From positions 1 through 64,000 of the forward strand of contig NZ_JANFNS010000007.1 of assembly GCF_024436065.1 (NCBI RefSeq): DNA of 64,000 bases, written 5' to 3'. The translations under genes and the position numbers were made by a program. Every line of letters begins with the position of its first letter. The first letter of the stretch is position 1. Shown here in pieces: positions 9,318-18,650 of the stretch. The notes below the pieces were generated by a model, which did no database searches, was not told the origin of the DNA, and saw nothing but the letters and a program-made list of their open reading frames with translations. The DNA is from Saccharibacillus sp. JS10 (GTDB taxonomy: Bacteria > Bacillota > Bacilli > Paenibacillales > Paenibacillaceae).

Positions 9318-9490
9318 AGCGCCAGAGCTTGAGTGCCAGATCGGGACGCCGCTAGATCGATAGTGATTTAACGGGTATGTGCGATTCAAGCTGACGAGGT
9401 GGAGGTGTTCGAAATATTCGGCGGGGACCTTCCGGTATCGCATCAAACCGTAAGCGAATTTCGAAAAACGGACAGGCGACTGTCCGCACA
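9318..9490 (+). ncRNA. glmS self-cleaving ribozyme/riboswitch
   Basis: The leader matches the conserved glmS ribozyme core. It starts A|GCGCCAGAG with the predicted cleavage between A9318 and G9319. AGCTTGA (9326-9332) pairs with TCAAGCT (9385-9391), followed by GACGAGGTGGAGG (9393-9405), the TTCGGCGGGGACC segment and ACCGTAAGC. A terminal hairpin CGGACAG-GCGA-CTGTCCG has a GNRA tetraloop (9469-9486). Glucosamine-6-phosphate acts as cofactor for cleavage, which destabilises the mRNA and lowers GlmS. About 245 bases of further leader separate it from the glmS start. The hairpin between 9327 and 9391 is longer than in the textbook Bacillus examples. Confidence 0.93.
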
Positions 9491-9735
9491 AACGAATTCG
9501 TGGATGCAAAGTCATAAAGCTTGTCGTGCGGAAGTTGAAGCCGCGAAAGCTTATGTAGCCGAAAAAGGACAGATTGTTGCTTTCGGTGCGTAGATTTTGA
9601 AATTTCATGTACATCAAAGGCATCATTCTGTCTTTTTATCAAGAAATCAGTCTGTGCTTCATAAGTTTTTGGGATTCAATCATCCGCTCAAGCTTTATAG
9701 ACCTCAACCCAAATGATGAGCGGAGGATATTAATT

Positions 9736-11568
9736 ATGTGTGGAATCGTAGGATATATTGGACCAAGAAATACACAGGACATTTTGATCGAAGGGCTTTC
9801 CAAGCTTGAATATCGTGGATATGATTCGGCGGGTATCGCGGTTTATACAGACGGAGGCTTAAAAGTCTCTAAAGCGCTGGGACGTCTGGTGAATTTGGAA
9901 AACAAATTAGAAGGCGCTCCATTGGTCGGTTCGGCAGGAATCGGCCATACACGCTGGGCAACACACGGTAAACCTTCGGATGTGAACTCGCACCCACATA
10001 CGGATGAAACGCAAAAGTTCTCGGTCGTGCATAACGGCATTATCGAAAATTATCTGGAACTCAAAGACGAACTGATGGCAAGCGGTGTTGAATTCGTATC
10101 CGAGACGGATACAGAAGTTATCTCTCACCTGCTGGCACGCGAATATCAAGGGGATATCGTTGCAGCGGTTCAAAATGTAATCAAACATCTGCGCGGTGCA
10201 TTCGCACTGGGTGTACTGACTGAATATGAGCCGGATCGCCTTGTAGCGGTTCGTCATGCAAGCCCGCTCATTATCGGGATTGGCGAAGATGAAAACTTTA
10301 TCGGATCGGATATTCCAGCAATCTTGAAATATACACGTAACGTATATATCTTGAACGATGGCGAAATGGCTTTGCTCACAAGAGATAGCGTGAAGCTGAT
10401 GACGATCGAAGGCAACGAAATTACCCGGGAAATGACACATATCGAATGGGATGCGATTACCGCTGAAAAAGGCGGCTATGAGCACTTCATGCACAAAGAA
10501 ATCCATGAGCAACCTAGAGCTTACCAAGATACAATGCGCGGACGCGTAGACGAAAGCGGGAAAAAAGTTGTGCTTCCTGATTTCCATATGACAGACGAGC
10601 AGATTAAAAATATCCGCAACGTACAAATCATCGCTTGCGGTACGGCTTACCATGCAGGTCTGGTCGGACGCACGGTAATCGAACGCCTGGTACGTATTCC
10701 GGTCGAAACAGACGTGGCTTCCGAGTATCGTTACCGTTCACCAATCGTGAACAAAGATACTTTGGTGATCGTCGTGAGCCAATCCGGTGAAACAGCGGAT
10801 ACTCTGGCAGCTTTGCGTGAAGCACAAGCAAACGGTGCGCATGTATTGGCAATCACGAACGTTGTAGGCAGCTCGATCGCACGTGATGCTAACGATGTCA
10901 TCGCGACGCTTGCAGGCCCTGAGATCGCGGTAGCTTCGACAAAAGCGTATACGTCGCAATTGATTGCGTTCTATCTGCTCGGTCTGTACTTCGCACAAGT
11001 GCGCGGTACGCAAACGGAAGAACAAGTATCGGAGACTTTGGCTGCGATGCAAGCTCTTCCTGAGCAAGTCGAGCATATTCTTGCACGTGAAATGGAAGCA
11101 AAAGCTCATGCAGAAAGCTTCTCTTCGCAAAAACACTTGTTCTTTATCGGACGTGGTTTGGACTATGCAGCCGCTCAAGAAGGTTCATTGAAACTCAAAG
11201 AGATTTCGTATATTCATTCCGAAGCGTATGCCGCTGGCGAATTGAAGCACGGAACCCTTGCGCTGATCGAAGACGGCGTACCGGTTATTGCTTTGGCAAC
11301 GGAACAATCGCTGATCGAAAAAACAGTGAGCAACATTAAAGAAGTTAAAGCTCGCGGCGGCGTTGTTCTGACAATCTGCTACGAAGAAGATGCAAAAGAA
11401 TTGTTGAAATCGGTCGATTCCGTATTCACGATTCCAAAAACATTGCCGCTTCTGACGGCTTCGTTGTCGGTTATTGCTCTGCAATTGCTGTCCTACTACG
11501 CTTCGTTGGCTCTCGGTCTGGACGTAGACAAACCACGTAACTTGGCGAAAAGTGTAACTGTAGAATAG
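9736..11568 (+). CDS. glmS: Glutamine--fructose-6-phosphate aminotransferase (isomerizing)
   Basis: This 610-aa enzyme makes glucosamine-6-phosphate from fructose-6-phosphate and glutamine, the first step of amino-sugar synthesis. The N-terminal Ntn glutaminase domain begins MCGIVGYIG, so Cys2 is the nucleophile after Met removal. Two SIS sugar-isomerase domains follow (SQSGETADT near residue 350). The protein ends DKPRNLAKSVTVE, as usual for the family. The ATG at 9736 follows CGGAGGA; the reading frame is open for 43 codons further upstream, but those would precede the essential Cys. It is controlled by the ribozyme in its leader. Confidence 0.97.
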   Translation: MCGIVGYIGPRNTQDILIEGLSKLEYRGYDSAGIAVYTDGGLKVSKALGRLVNLENKLEGAPLVGSAGIGHTRWATHGKPSDVNSHPHTDETQKFSVVHNGIIENYLELKDELMASGVEFVSETDTEVISHLLAREYQGDIVAAVQNVIKHLRGAFALGVLTEYEPDRLVAVRHASPLIIGIGEDENFIGSDIPAILKYTRNVYILNDGEMALLTRDSVKLMTIEGNEITREMTHIEWDAITAEKGGYEHFMHKEIHEQPRAYQDTMRGRVDESGKKVVLPDFHMTDEQIKNIRNVQIIACGTAYHAGLVGRTVIERLVRIPVETDVASEYRYRSPIVNKDTLVIVVSQSGETADTLAALREAQANGAHVLAITNVVGSSIARDANDVIATLAGPEIAVASTKAYTSQLIAFYLLGLYFAQVRGTQTEEQVSETLAAMQALPEQVEHILAREMEAKAHAESFSSQKHLFFIGRGLDYAAAQEGSLKLKEISYIHSEAYAAGELKHGTLALIEDGVPVIALATEQSLIEKTVSNIKEVKARGGVVLTICYEEDAKELLKSVDSVFTIPKTLPLLTASLSVIALQLLSYYASLALGLDVDKPRNLAKSVTVE

Positions 11569-11585
11569 GAACTTGCTTCGATTTT

Positions 11586-11617
11586 ACTGAAATAAACACA
11601 AACTGAAATAAACACAA
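11586..11617 (+). repeat. 16-bp perfect tandem duplication
   Basis: The unit ACTGAAATAAACACAA occurs twice with no spacer, just ahead of the glmS terminator. It looks like recent slippage. Confidence 0.8.
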
Positions 11618-11660
11618 AAGGAACTCCCTTTAGCGAAAGCGATAAGGGAGTTCCTTTTTA
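11616..11660 (+). terminator. Terminator of glmS
   Basis: A 15-bp stem, AAAAGGAACTCCCTT paired with AAGGGAGTTCCTTTT, is followed by T residues. Confidence 0.9.
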
Positions 11661-11707
11661 TTTGATCTTTATTTTTGATTTGTATTTTTGGTCTCTTTTA
11701 TCTTTGC

Positions 11708-11738
11708 TTGACTAAGCAAGTGTAAAACAGGGTAAAAT
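11708..11738 (+). promoter_or_regulatory. Possible promoter of the alcohol dehydrogenase gene
   Basis: TTGACT (11708-11713) and TAAAAT (11733-11738) are 19 bases apart, a little longer than optimal. No operator is evident. Confidence 0.4.
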
Positions 11739-11783
11739 GAATAAGTGAGCAATCATACATGAAATATTCCGGGAGGTTTTTAG

Positions 11784-12824
11784 ATGTCAACAGCTCAAGC
11801 TAAAGTCGTATACGGGGCGGATCAGCCGTTCCAATCTGCTGAAATTCAACGTCGGGAACTTCATCCGCATGACGTACTGATCGAGATTAAATACGCAGGC
11901 ATTTGCCATTCCGATATTCATAGCGCAAAAGGAGAATGGGGACCGGTTCAATATCCTTTCGTTCCGGGTCATGAGATTGCGGGTGTCGTCGCAGCCGTAG
12001 GTTCGGAAGTGACTAAACACACGATCGGCGATCGCGTTGGCGTAGGCTGCATGGTCGATTCTTGCGGCAAATGTATTCATTGCCATGACGGCGAAGAACA
12101 GTATTGTCTGGAAGGAATGACTGGAACTTACGGTTCGGTTGACCGCTACGGTCAATATACACAAGGTGGGTATTCAAGCCATATCGTCGTTACCGAAGAT
12201 TTTATCGTGAAAATTCCGGACAATATTTCGTTAGAAGCGGCAGCTCCTCTGCTGTGTGCAGGAATCACAACGTATTCTCCGCTGCGTCATTGGGATGCAG
12301 CTTCAGGCAAAAAAGTCGCGGTTGTGGGTCTCGGCGGTCTGGGACATATGGCTGTGAAATTTGCTCATGCGATGGGCGCCGAAGTAACCGTATTGTCGCA
12401 ATCGCTGAAGAAAAAAGAAGATGGGCTAAAGCTTGGAGCAAGTGCTTACTATGCCACAAGCGACGCAGAGACATTTAAGCAGCTTGCCGGTTCGTTTGAT
12501 CTAATTATCAATACCGTGAGCGCACAGCTCGATATGAACGCGTATCTGTCGCTTCTGGCTGTAGATGGCACGCTCGTTAACGTAGGAGCTCCTGCTGAGC
12601 CGCTTCCGGTTCAAGTCTTTTCGTTGATCGGCAAGCGCCGTTCGTTCGCAGGATCTTCGATTGGCGGTATCCGCGAAACTCAAGAGATGCTGGATTTCTG
12701 TGCTGAGCATGGAATCACTCCAGAAATCGAAGTGATCTCGGCAGACCGGATCGACGAAGCTTGGGAACGCGTGTTGAATTCGGACGTAAAATATCGTTTT
12801 GTGATCGATATTTCGACATTGTAA
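11784..12824 (+). CDS. Zinc-dependent NAD(P) alcohol dehydrogenase, YahK/CAD-like
   Basis: This 346-aa medium-chain dehydrogenase/reductase probably reduces a range of aldehydes with NADPH. The catalytic zinc site is GICHSDIH plus GHEIAG. The structural zinc lobe is [15 protein letters not shown] (residues about 92-106), and the Rossmann motif [17 protein letters not shown] follows near residue 180. It closely resembles E. coli YahK throughout, including [16 protein letters not shown] and [14 protein letters not shown]. The ATG follows GGGAGG. The gene stands alone, flanked by terminators. The physiological substrate cannot be read from the sequence. Confidence 0.88.
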   Translation: MSTAQAKVVYGADQPFQSAEIQRRELHPHDVLIEIKYAGICHSDIHSAKGEWGPVQYPFVPGHEIAGVVAAVGSEVTKHTIGDRVGVGCMVDSCGKCIHCHDGEEQYCLEGMTGTYGSVDRYGQYTQGGYSSHIVVTEDFIVKIPDNISLEAAAPLLCAGITTYSPLRHWDAASGKKVAVVGLGGLGHMAVKFAHAMGAEVTVLSQSLKKKEDGLKLGASAYYATSDAETFKQLAGSFDLIINTVSAQLDMNAYLSLLAVDGTLVNVGAPAEPLPVQVFSLIGKRRSFAGSSIGGIRETQEMLDFCAEHGITPEIEVISADRIDEAWERVLNSDVKYRFVIDISTL

Positions 12825-12851
12825 AAATCGCTTCAAGATCACTTGAACATC

Positions 12852-12881
12852 AGACCTACCGCCCTCGGTAGGTCTTTTTTT
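12852..12881 (+). terminator. Terminator of the alcohol dehydrogenase gene
   Basis: AGACCTACC (12852-12860) pairs with GGTAGGTCT (12867-12875), followed by T6. Confidence 0.9.
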
Positions 12882-12958
12882 GTAATGCCTGCTGGATTTC
12901 GCTTCGAAACACGCTATAATCAAATCGATCTTTCTTTTTACTTAAAGGAGCGGAAATA

Positions 12959-14050
12959 TTGAATAAGCATGAACCTTTGTTGCCACAGCGATCTTTTCAA
13001 AAAGGTCGGCTTTTCGCATTTATCGCTTTACTTATCGCGACCGTATGGTTTGCCTCGCCTTCGATTCACCATGTGAATGCGAATATGTCTGCGGTTGGAC
13101 CGGATGATCCGCATATTCACTATGTCGGGCGTTGGGACGATTCTGTGCCAGATACGTATCGGGGCTACTGGGCAGGTACTTCGTTTACGACAGCTTTTAC
13201 GGGGGGCAGTGTGCGGCTAAGATTAGGAACACCTTATGGCCCTGCGGGTTCGGATTTATATACCTCGATCGACGGAGAACCTTTTCAGCTATACAAAAAT
13301 GCGTACGGAACCGTGAATTTAACGCCCGAGCCTCTAAGCAGCGGCAATCATACGTTAACGGTCGTAACGAGAAATATTCGAGATGTCATCGTTTTTAAAG
13401 GGCTGCTACTCGACGAAGGAGCACAAACGATCGCTCCGCCAAAGCGAGATCGTCTGATCGAATTTATAGGCGACTCGATTACGGTTGGCTACAAAACGCC
13501 GAACGTCTCGATTGAATCGTATGCTTGGCTTACCGGCGAACAATTGAATGCAGATCATACGCAAATTGCCTATACCGGAATATGTCTGGTTGACGGCATT
13601 TCATGTAACGGATTACCGCCTTCAGGCATGAGTGAGCAATATTTTAAGCTTGAGACGCTCGATTATGCACAGTCACCGGCTTGGGATACAGCCAAGTCTG
13701 TACCGGACGTCGTCGTGATTAATATTGGAACTAACGACGCTCGCGCCAATATCGATTCGCATACTTTCCAAGCGACGTACGTTGAATTTTTGGAAAAACT
13801 ACGACAGATCTATCCGCGTACGCAGTTGGTCGTATTGCTGCCTTTGAATGGATATATGAATAAAGAAAGTCGTGAAGCGGCTACGATTCGTCAAAAAGCG
13901 GGCGATCAAAAGCTGCATATCATCGCGACAAACGGTTGGTTATCGGAAGCCGCAGGCGATTACACCGATCAGCTGCATCCTTCGGCGCAAGGCAATATTA
14001 AAATGGCGGAGCGATTGACGCAAGAGTTGAAAACGACATTGGGATGGTGA
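12959..14050 (+). CDS. Secreted SGNH/GDSL esterase, carbohydrate esterase family 2-like
   Basis: This 363-aa protein has an N-terminal hydrophobic segment (residues about 18-36) that is a signal peptide or anchor. A beta-rich domain (about 50-155, YVGRWDDSVPDTYRGYWAG) resembles the jelly roll of CE2 acetylxylan esterases. The SGNH hydrolase domain carries GDSIT with nucleophile Ser173, the GTND block near residue 258, and the Asp-His pair in DQLHPSAQGN. A role in deacetylating plant or wall polysaccharide is inferred. The start is TTG at 12959, placed eight bases after AAAGGAG; no ATG occurs before the signal segment. Confidence 0.82.
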   Translation: MNKHEPLLPQRSFQKGRLFAFIALLIATVWFASPSIHHVNANMSAVGPDDPHIHYVGRWDDSVPDTYRGYWAGTSFTTAFTGGSVRLRLGTPYGPAGSDLYTSIDGEPFQLYKNAYGTVNLTPEPLSSGNHTLTVVTRNIRDVIVFKGLLLDEGAQTIAPPKRDRLIEFIGDSITVGYKTPNVSIESYAWLTGEQLNADHTQIAYTGICLVDGISCNGLPPSGMSEQYFKLETLDYAQSPAWDTAKSVPDVVVINIGTNDARANIDSHTFQATYVEFLEKLRQIYPRTQLVVLLPLNGYMNKESREAATIRQKAGDQKLHIIATNGWLSEAAGDYTDQLHPSAQGNIKMAERLTQELKTTLGW

Positions 14051-14053
14051 GCT

Positions 14054-14086
14054 AAGGTTTTAGGAATCTTCCTAAAGCCTTTTTTG
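14054..14086 (+). terminator. Terminator of the esterase gene
   Basis: AAGGTTTTAGGAA (14054-14066) pairs, with one mismatch, with TTCCTAAAGCCTT (14069-14081), followed by T residues. Confidence 0.8.
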
Positions 14087-14115
14087 CATGGACAGGAGAA
14101 ACCTATGCCGCGCAG

Positions 14116-14124
14116 TGGTATAAT
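14116..14124 (+). promoter_or_regulatory. Extended -10 promoter for map
   Basis: TGGTATAAT is a perfect extended -10 element about 80 bases before the start codon. No good -35 is visible, as often with extended -10 promoters. Confidence 0.55.
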
Positions 14125-14202
14125 AGAGGATAGGGTTAGATACCATATACCGATCGGCGATTTGGAAAAATGTATCGCATAACCGGAAAAAGGAGAAGAA
14201 TA

Positions 14203-14949
14203 ATGATAGCAAAAACAGAGCAAGAAATCGAAGGTCTGAAAAAAATCGGGCGTATTGTCGCGTTGATCCGCGATGAATTGAAAGAAATGGCGAAGCCGGG
14301 TGTACGCACAATCGATTTGGATTTGCGCGCGGCGGAATTGTTCAAAGAACACGGCGCGGTATCCGCTCCGAAATCTACGTATGATTTCCCGGGCTATACG
14401 TGCATTAGCGTGAATGAAGAAGTAGCCCACGGCATTCCGGGCGAGCGCGTCATTCAAGAAGGCGACTTGGTCAATGTAGACGTCTCCGCTTCATGCGACG
14501 GGTATTTTGCGGATACCGGCGTATCGTTTGTCGTGGGTCAAGGCGATCCGCGTCTGGTTGAATTGTGCGAAGCGGCTGTCGAAGCTTTCGAAGCGGGAGC
14601 GGCGAAAATCAAAGCCGGATCGAAACGCAATAATGCAGGCAAAGCGGCTTATAACGTCGCACGCCGTCATGGCTTTAACATTATCGAGACGTTGACGGGG
14701 CACGGGATCGGCACTTCGCTGCATGACGAACCGGAATATATTTTGAGCTATTACGATCCGACGGATAGCGATCTTTGGAAAGAAGGATCGGTTATCGCGT
14801 TCGAGCCATTCGTTTCGACGAATGCGCGCGAAGTGGTCGAAGACGAGCATGACGGCTGGACGCTGCGAGCAGACGACGGCAGTCTGGTAGCGCAATATGA
14901 GCATACAATGATCATCACCAAAGGCGAGCCGATCATTTTAACGAAGTAG
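14203..14949 (+). CDS. map: Type I methionine aminopeptidase, YflG-like
   Basis: This 248-aa metalloprotease removes the initiator Met from nascent proteins. The metal and catalytic residues are visible: His in VAHGIPG, Asp in NVDVSA and FADTG, His in LTGHGIGTSLH, and Glu in FEPFVST and YEHTMIIT. The sequence is closer to Bacillus YflG, the second MetAP, than to the MetAP in the ribosomal protein operon, and it sits outside that operon. The ATG at 14203 follows AAAGGAG; a frame-open ATG at 14170 has no ribosome binding site. It is probably cotranscribed with the next gene, nine bases on. Confidence 0.92.
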   Translation: MIAKTEQEIEGLKKIGRIVALIRDELKEMAKPGVRTIDLDLRAAELFKEHGAVSAPKSTYDFPGYTCISVNEEVAHGIPGERVIQEGDLVNVDVSASCDGYFADTGVSFVVGQGDPRLVELCEAAVEAFEAGAAKIKAGSKRNNAGKAAYNVARRHGFNIIETLTGHGIGTSLHDEPEYILSYYDPTDSDLWKEGSVIAFEPFVSTNAREVVEDEHDGWTLRADDGSLVAQYEHTMIITKGEPIILTK

Positions 14950-14958
14950 GAGCGAAAG

Positions 14959-15924
14959 ATGACCAAAATAGCAGCAACGACTTTGTTTAATCAGGTCTTG
15001 GCGTTGCGCGAGGAATCGGGCGCAGAAGCGGCGTATGCTTGGGCGCGGGAGCACGGGGAACCGGGCGATCCGCGCCATATGAACTTGCTGTATGCGCTGG
15101 CTGCGGCTTCGGGGCAAGCGGGTACAGCGTTTGCGCTGCTGAGCGAAGCGGTGAAGGAGCGCGGCTTCTGGTATCCCGCAGACTATTTGCGGGAAGATGA
15201 GGATCTGGCTTCGCTGCGCAGCGAAGCGGGGTTTGCGGAGCTTGTGGAGCTATGCGAAGCACGCGAGGAAGCGGCGCTGGAACAAGCGGCTCCTGGGCTT
15301 AAGGTCTTGAAGCCGGAGCCTGCGGCAAGTGGAGGAAGCGAAGCCGGACTTACGGCGAACCGCGTGCTGCTTGTACTTCATGGTGATCAAGAAAATGAGC
15401 GCGATACCGAAGTTTTCTGGCAATCGGCAGTGAAACAAGGCTGGACGGTCGGACTGGTACGTTCTTCGCAAATCAAATTTGCCGATGCGCATGGCTGGGA
15501 CGATATCGATCTTGGTGCTGCGGAACTGCGCGAGCATATGGAGAGTATGCTGCAAGATTCGGCATCTTCTGATCGCCGAGTTGTTCTAGGCGCTTTTTCG
15601 ACAGGAGCGGAAGTGGCTTTAAATGCACTGCTTCATGACGAACTTCAAGTCGATGGGCTGCTGATGGTCTCGCCGTGGCTTGACGATGCCGCCGAATGGG
15701 TAGAAGCGCTAGAGCGATTGGAAGACCGAACGCCGCGCAGCGTATGGATTGCGGGCGCAGACGACGAAGAAGGACGCGAAGCTTCTCGCACATTGACCGG
15801 AGGGCTGCAAGATCGAGGGTTGAAAGCTCGCTTGAAAGTCGTAAACGGAATAGGTCACGATTACCCGGAAGATTTTGCGGTTCGTTTGGCAGAAGGATTA
15901 ACGTGGATCACAGAGACTAAATAA
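14959..15924 (+). CDS. Alpha/beta-hydrolase-like protein with N-terminal helical domain
   Basis: This 321-aa protein is of unknown function. Residues about 1-115 are helical and Ala/Glu-rich with TPR-like spacing. After an Ala/Gly linker, residues about 135-320 read like a small alpha/beta hydrolase (VLLVLHGDQENERD, then VVLGAFSTGAEVAL, then GIGHDYPEDF with a possible catalytic His). The nucleophile elbow is degenerate, AFSTG rather than GxSxG, so activity is uncertain. It follows map after nine bases with its own GGAGCG ribosome binding site. Confidence 0.6.
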   Translation: MTKIAATTLFNQVLALREESGAEAAYAWAREHGEPGDPRHMNLLYALAAASGQAGTAFALLSEAVKERGFWYPADYLREDEDLASLRSEAGFAELVELCEAREEAALEQAAPGLKVLKPEPAASGGSEAGLTANRVLLVLHGDQENERDTEVFWQSAVKQGWTVGLVRSSQIKFADAHGWDDIDLGAAELREHMESMLQDSASSDRRVVLGAFSTGAEVALNALLHDELQVDGLLMVSPWLDDAAEWVEALERLEDRTPRSVWIAGADDEEGREASRTLTGGLQDRGLKARLKVVNGIGHDYPEDFAVRLAEGLTWITETK

Positions 15925-15954
15925 GTATCCAATAAAGCTCCATATTTTGATCTA

Positions 15955-15985
15955 AAGGTCGACGATCCTCGTCGATCTTTTTTTA
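15955..15985 (+). terminator. Terminator after the hydrolase-like gene
   Basis: GGTCGACGA (15957-15965) pairs with TCGTCGATC (15969-15977), with one G-T pair, followed by T7. Confidence 0.85.
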
Positions 15986-16073
15986 TTTATAAGCGAAATC
16001 GTTTTTATTTTTGAAGGTTTAGGTGCTTCTTTTGACTGACGATTCAATGCGGTGAAGGAATAAATAAAAATAG

Positions 16074-16102
16074 TTGACACGTCATGTTCGCCCCGGTATA
16101 TT
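16074..16102 (+). promoter_or_regulatory. Sigma-A promoter of mmuP-mmuM
   Basis: A perfect TTGACA (16074-16079) and TATATT (16097-16102) are 17 bases apart. The roughly 90-base leader holds two small hairpins (GACG/CGTC at 16131-16149; ACAAAAA/TTTTTGT at 16154-16172) but no S-box or T-box core. Confidence 0.8.
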
Positions 16103-16198
16103 GGTTTGAAAAATCGTTGAAGCCAGCAGGGACGTATTTCTGAGGCGTCTTGAACAAAAAGGCGTTTTTTGTATGCGGCGAGAAAGTGGTGAAGTGAG

Positions 16199-17578
16199 AT
16201 GGAACAGGAAAAAGGTGGAGAGTTCAAACGCAAGATGCAAGTACGGCATGTGGTGATGTTATCGCTTGGCGGCGTTATCGGAACCGGATTGTTTTTAAGT
16301 TCGGGCTATACGATCCAGCAAGCGGGACCGATCGGAGCAATCTTGTCGTATTTGGTTGGAGCGATCGCGGTCTATTTGGTGATGTTATGTCTGGGCGAGT
16401 TATCGGTACAAATGCCGGAAACCGGTGCTTTTCATAGTTATGCCGCCAAATATATCGGACCTGCTACGGGTTATACGGTGGCTTGGTTGTACTGGTTAAC
16501 ATGGACCGTCGCGCTTGGCTCCGAATTCACAGCCGCAGGGTTATTGATGCAGCGCTGGTTCCCGGATATTAACGTCTGGATCTGGAGTGCTTTGTTTGCG
16601 GCGTTAATTTTCTTTTTGAATGCAAGCAGCGTACGCTTTTTCGCGGAGTCTGAATTTTGGTTTTCTTTAGTCAAAGTATTGACGATTGTCGCTTTTATTG
16701 TGATCGGAGCTGCGGCTGTATTCGGAATCGTGCCTATGGAAGGACAAAGCACGGCGCCGTTATTTTCGAATTTGACCGCAAACGGTTGGTTCCCGAATGG
16801 AGCCTGGGCGATTTTACTTACGATGCTTGCGGTGAATTTTGCTTTTTCGGGTACAGAACTCATCGGGATTGCAGCCGGAGAAGCGGTTGATCCTGCACGC
16901 ACGATTCCTAAAGCGATCAAAACGACTTTACTTCGCCTGGTTCTCTTTTTTATTGGAACGATTGTGATCTTGTCGGCTTTACTGCCTATGGATCAAGCTG
17001 GTGTACTCGAAAGCCCGTTTGTCGCGGTATTGGATCGGGTGGGAATTCCATACGCGGCAGATGTGATGAACTTTGTGATTTTGACCGCTATTTTATCGGC
17101 TGCAAATTCCGGGTTATACGCGTCTTCCCGGATGTTATGGTCGCTTGCAGACAAAGGTACGGTTCCGCGCTCGTTGTCTAAAATTAATACGCGCGGCGTT
17201 CCGATGAACGCATTGATTCTCAGCATGGCGGGCGGAGCTTTGGCTTTGCTGTCGAGCATCATTGCACCGGGAACGGTATATATCGCACTGGTGTCGATCT
17301 CAGGGCTTGCGGTTGTCGCCGTCTGGATGAGCATTAGCTTGTCGCAATTCTTTTTCCGTCGCGCGTATGTGAAAGCAGGTCATTCGGTAAAAGATTTACA
17401 ATTTCGAACGCCGTGGTATCCGGTCGTGCCGATCGTATCGTTTTTGCTTTGTTTGTTGTCGTGTGTCGGAATCGCTTTTGACCCCACGCAGCGGATTGCG
17501 CTGTACTGCGGGATTCCGTTTATTGTGATCTGCTATATCGCTTATTACGTCACAGCTAAACGAAAAGCCATGCAGTGA
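16199..17578 (+). CDS. mmuP: APC-family amino acid permease, probably S-methylmethionine permease
   Basis: This 459-aa protein has twelve predicted transmembrane helices and the amino-acid permease signature near the N-terminus ([18 protein letters not shown]). The specificity call rests mainly on context: the next gene, 13 bases downstream, is a homocysteine S-methyltransferase, as in the E. coli mmuPM pair. Both would be driven by the strong promoter at 16074. It could also carry another neutral amino acid. Confidence 0.78.
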   Translation: MEQEKGGEFKRKMQVRHVVMLSLGGVIGTGLFLSSGYTIQQAGPIGAILSYLVGAIAVYLVMLCLGELSVQMPETGAFHSYAAKYIGPATGYTVAWLYWLTWTVALGSEFTAAGLLMQRWFPDINVWIWSALFAALIFFLNASSVRFFAESEFWFSLVKVLTIVAFIVIGAAAVFGIVPMEGQSTAPLFSNLTANGWFPNGAWAILLTMLAVNFAFSGTELIGIAAGEAVDPARTIPKAIKTTLLRLVLFFIGTIVILSALLPMDQAGVLESPFVAVLDRVGIPYAADVMNFVILTAILSAANSGLYASSRMLWSLADKGTVPRSLSKINTRGVPMNALILSMAGGALALLSSIIAPGTVYIALVSISGLAVVAVWMSISLSQFFFRRAYVKAGHSVKDLQFRTPWYPVVPIVSFLLCLLSCVGIAFDPTQRIALYCGIPFIVICYIAYYVTAKRKAMQ

Positions 17579-17591
17579 AGGAGGAAGACTT

Positions 17592-18566
17592 ATGAATACT
17601 GTTAATCGAAAAGAAAACAAAAAAGAAAATCCGATCGCGGCTATTTTGAACCATTATCCGATTTTGATCTTGGATGGAGCGATGGCGACTGAACTTGAAC
17701 GTTACGGCAGTAATCTGGATGATTCGCTCTGGTCCGCACGTGTATTGTTGGAGCAACCCGAACTGATATCTAAGGTGCATGAAGCTTATTTTCGCGCCGG
17801 AGCGGATTGTGCGATTACGGCGAGCTATCAAGCTACAGTTGAAGGATTTGCGGCAAAAGGAATCAGCGAACAAGAAGCGCTAGCCTTGATTCAACTTACC
17901 GTTGAGCTAGCATCCAAAGCACGCGATACGGTATGGGCAGAAGTGGATCAAATGACTCGTCCAAAGCCGATCGTAGCTGGTTCTGTTGGCGCGTATGGAG
18001 CCTTTTTGGCAGACGGTTCGGAATACACAGGCAATTATGGAGTAGATGATAGAAGGTTACGTGATTTTCACCGACCTCGTATCCAAGCATTGATTGAAGC
18101 CGGAGCGGATCTGCTCGCTTTTGAGACAATTCCTTCTTTGCAAGAAGCAAAGGTGTTAGCGGAATTACTGGCGGACGAGTTTCCGGATGCGTATGCGTGG
18201 ATGTCGTTTTCTTTGCAAAACGGAGAACGGATCAGCGAAGGGACGCTGCTCCGTGAATGTGCGCAAACGCTGGAACCCTATACGCAAATTGCCGCGATTG
18301 GCGTGAATTGCGCACCGGCTTCTTTTGCCGCGCAAGCGATTGAGACGTTGGCGAGCGAGACAGACAAACCGCTGCTGATCTATCCGAATTCCGGAGAAAC
18401 GTATGATGCGAAGACGAAAACATGGCAAGCCGGTGAATCGCAAACTTGTGGTTCTTTCGCCGAATCGGCAGAGATCTGGCATCGCGCAGGGGCGAAAGTA
18501 ATCGGAGGATGTTGCCGCACGACGCCAGAGCAGATTGCACAAATTTCAAAAGCTTGGCGCAAGTAG
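17592..18566 (+). CDS. mmuM: Homocysteine S-methyltransferase
   Basis: This 324-aa enzyme transfers a methyl group from S-methylmethionine (or SAM) to homocysteine, giving methionine. The sequence shows the barrel start ILDGAMATELE, the substrate-binding region ITASYQAT, and the zinc-binding cysteines in GVNC and GGCC near the C-terminus. GAAGGAGG precedes the ATG. With the adjacent permease it forms a salvage route for S-methylmethionine, a plant-derived compound, which fits a plant-associated lifestyle. Confidence 0.92.
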   Translation: MNTVNRKENKKENPIAAILNHYPILILDGAMATELERYGSNLDDSLWSARVLLEQPELISKVHEAYFRAGADCAITASYQATVEGFAAKGISEQEALALIQLTVELASKARDTVWAEVDQMTRPKPIVAGSVGAYGAFLADGSEYTGNYGVDDRRLRDFHRPRIQALIEAGADLLAFETIPSLQEAKVLAELLADEFPDAYAWMSFSLQNGERISEGTLLRECAQTLEPYTQIAAIGVNCAPASFAAQAIETLASETDKPLLIYPNSGETYDAKTKTWQAGESQTCGSFAESAEIWHRAGAKVIGGCCRTTPEQIAQISKAWRK

Positions 18567-18598
18567 AGCGAATCCTACGGAAACTTATTTATTTTTAA

Positions 18599-18636
18599 AA
18601 AAATCCAAAAAACAGTGATCTTTATTTTGGCTTTTT
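18599..18636 (+). terminator. Weak terminator after mmuM
   Basis: AAATCCAAAA and TTTTGGCTTT can pair with one mismatch, and a T-run follows. The stem is AT-rich, so read-through is possible. Confidence 0.4.
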
Positions 18637-18650
18637 GCGTTTTATCCGAT

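Noticed and set aside
9907-10653. A 248-codon minus-strand frame inside glmS
   Set aside because: It is the antisense shadow of glmS, with no ribosome binding site or conserved motif.
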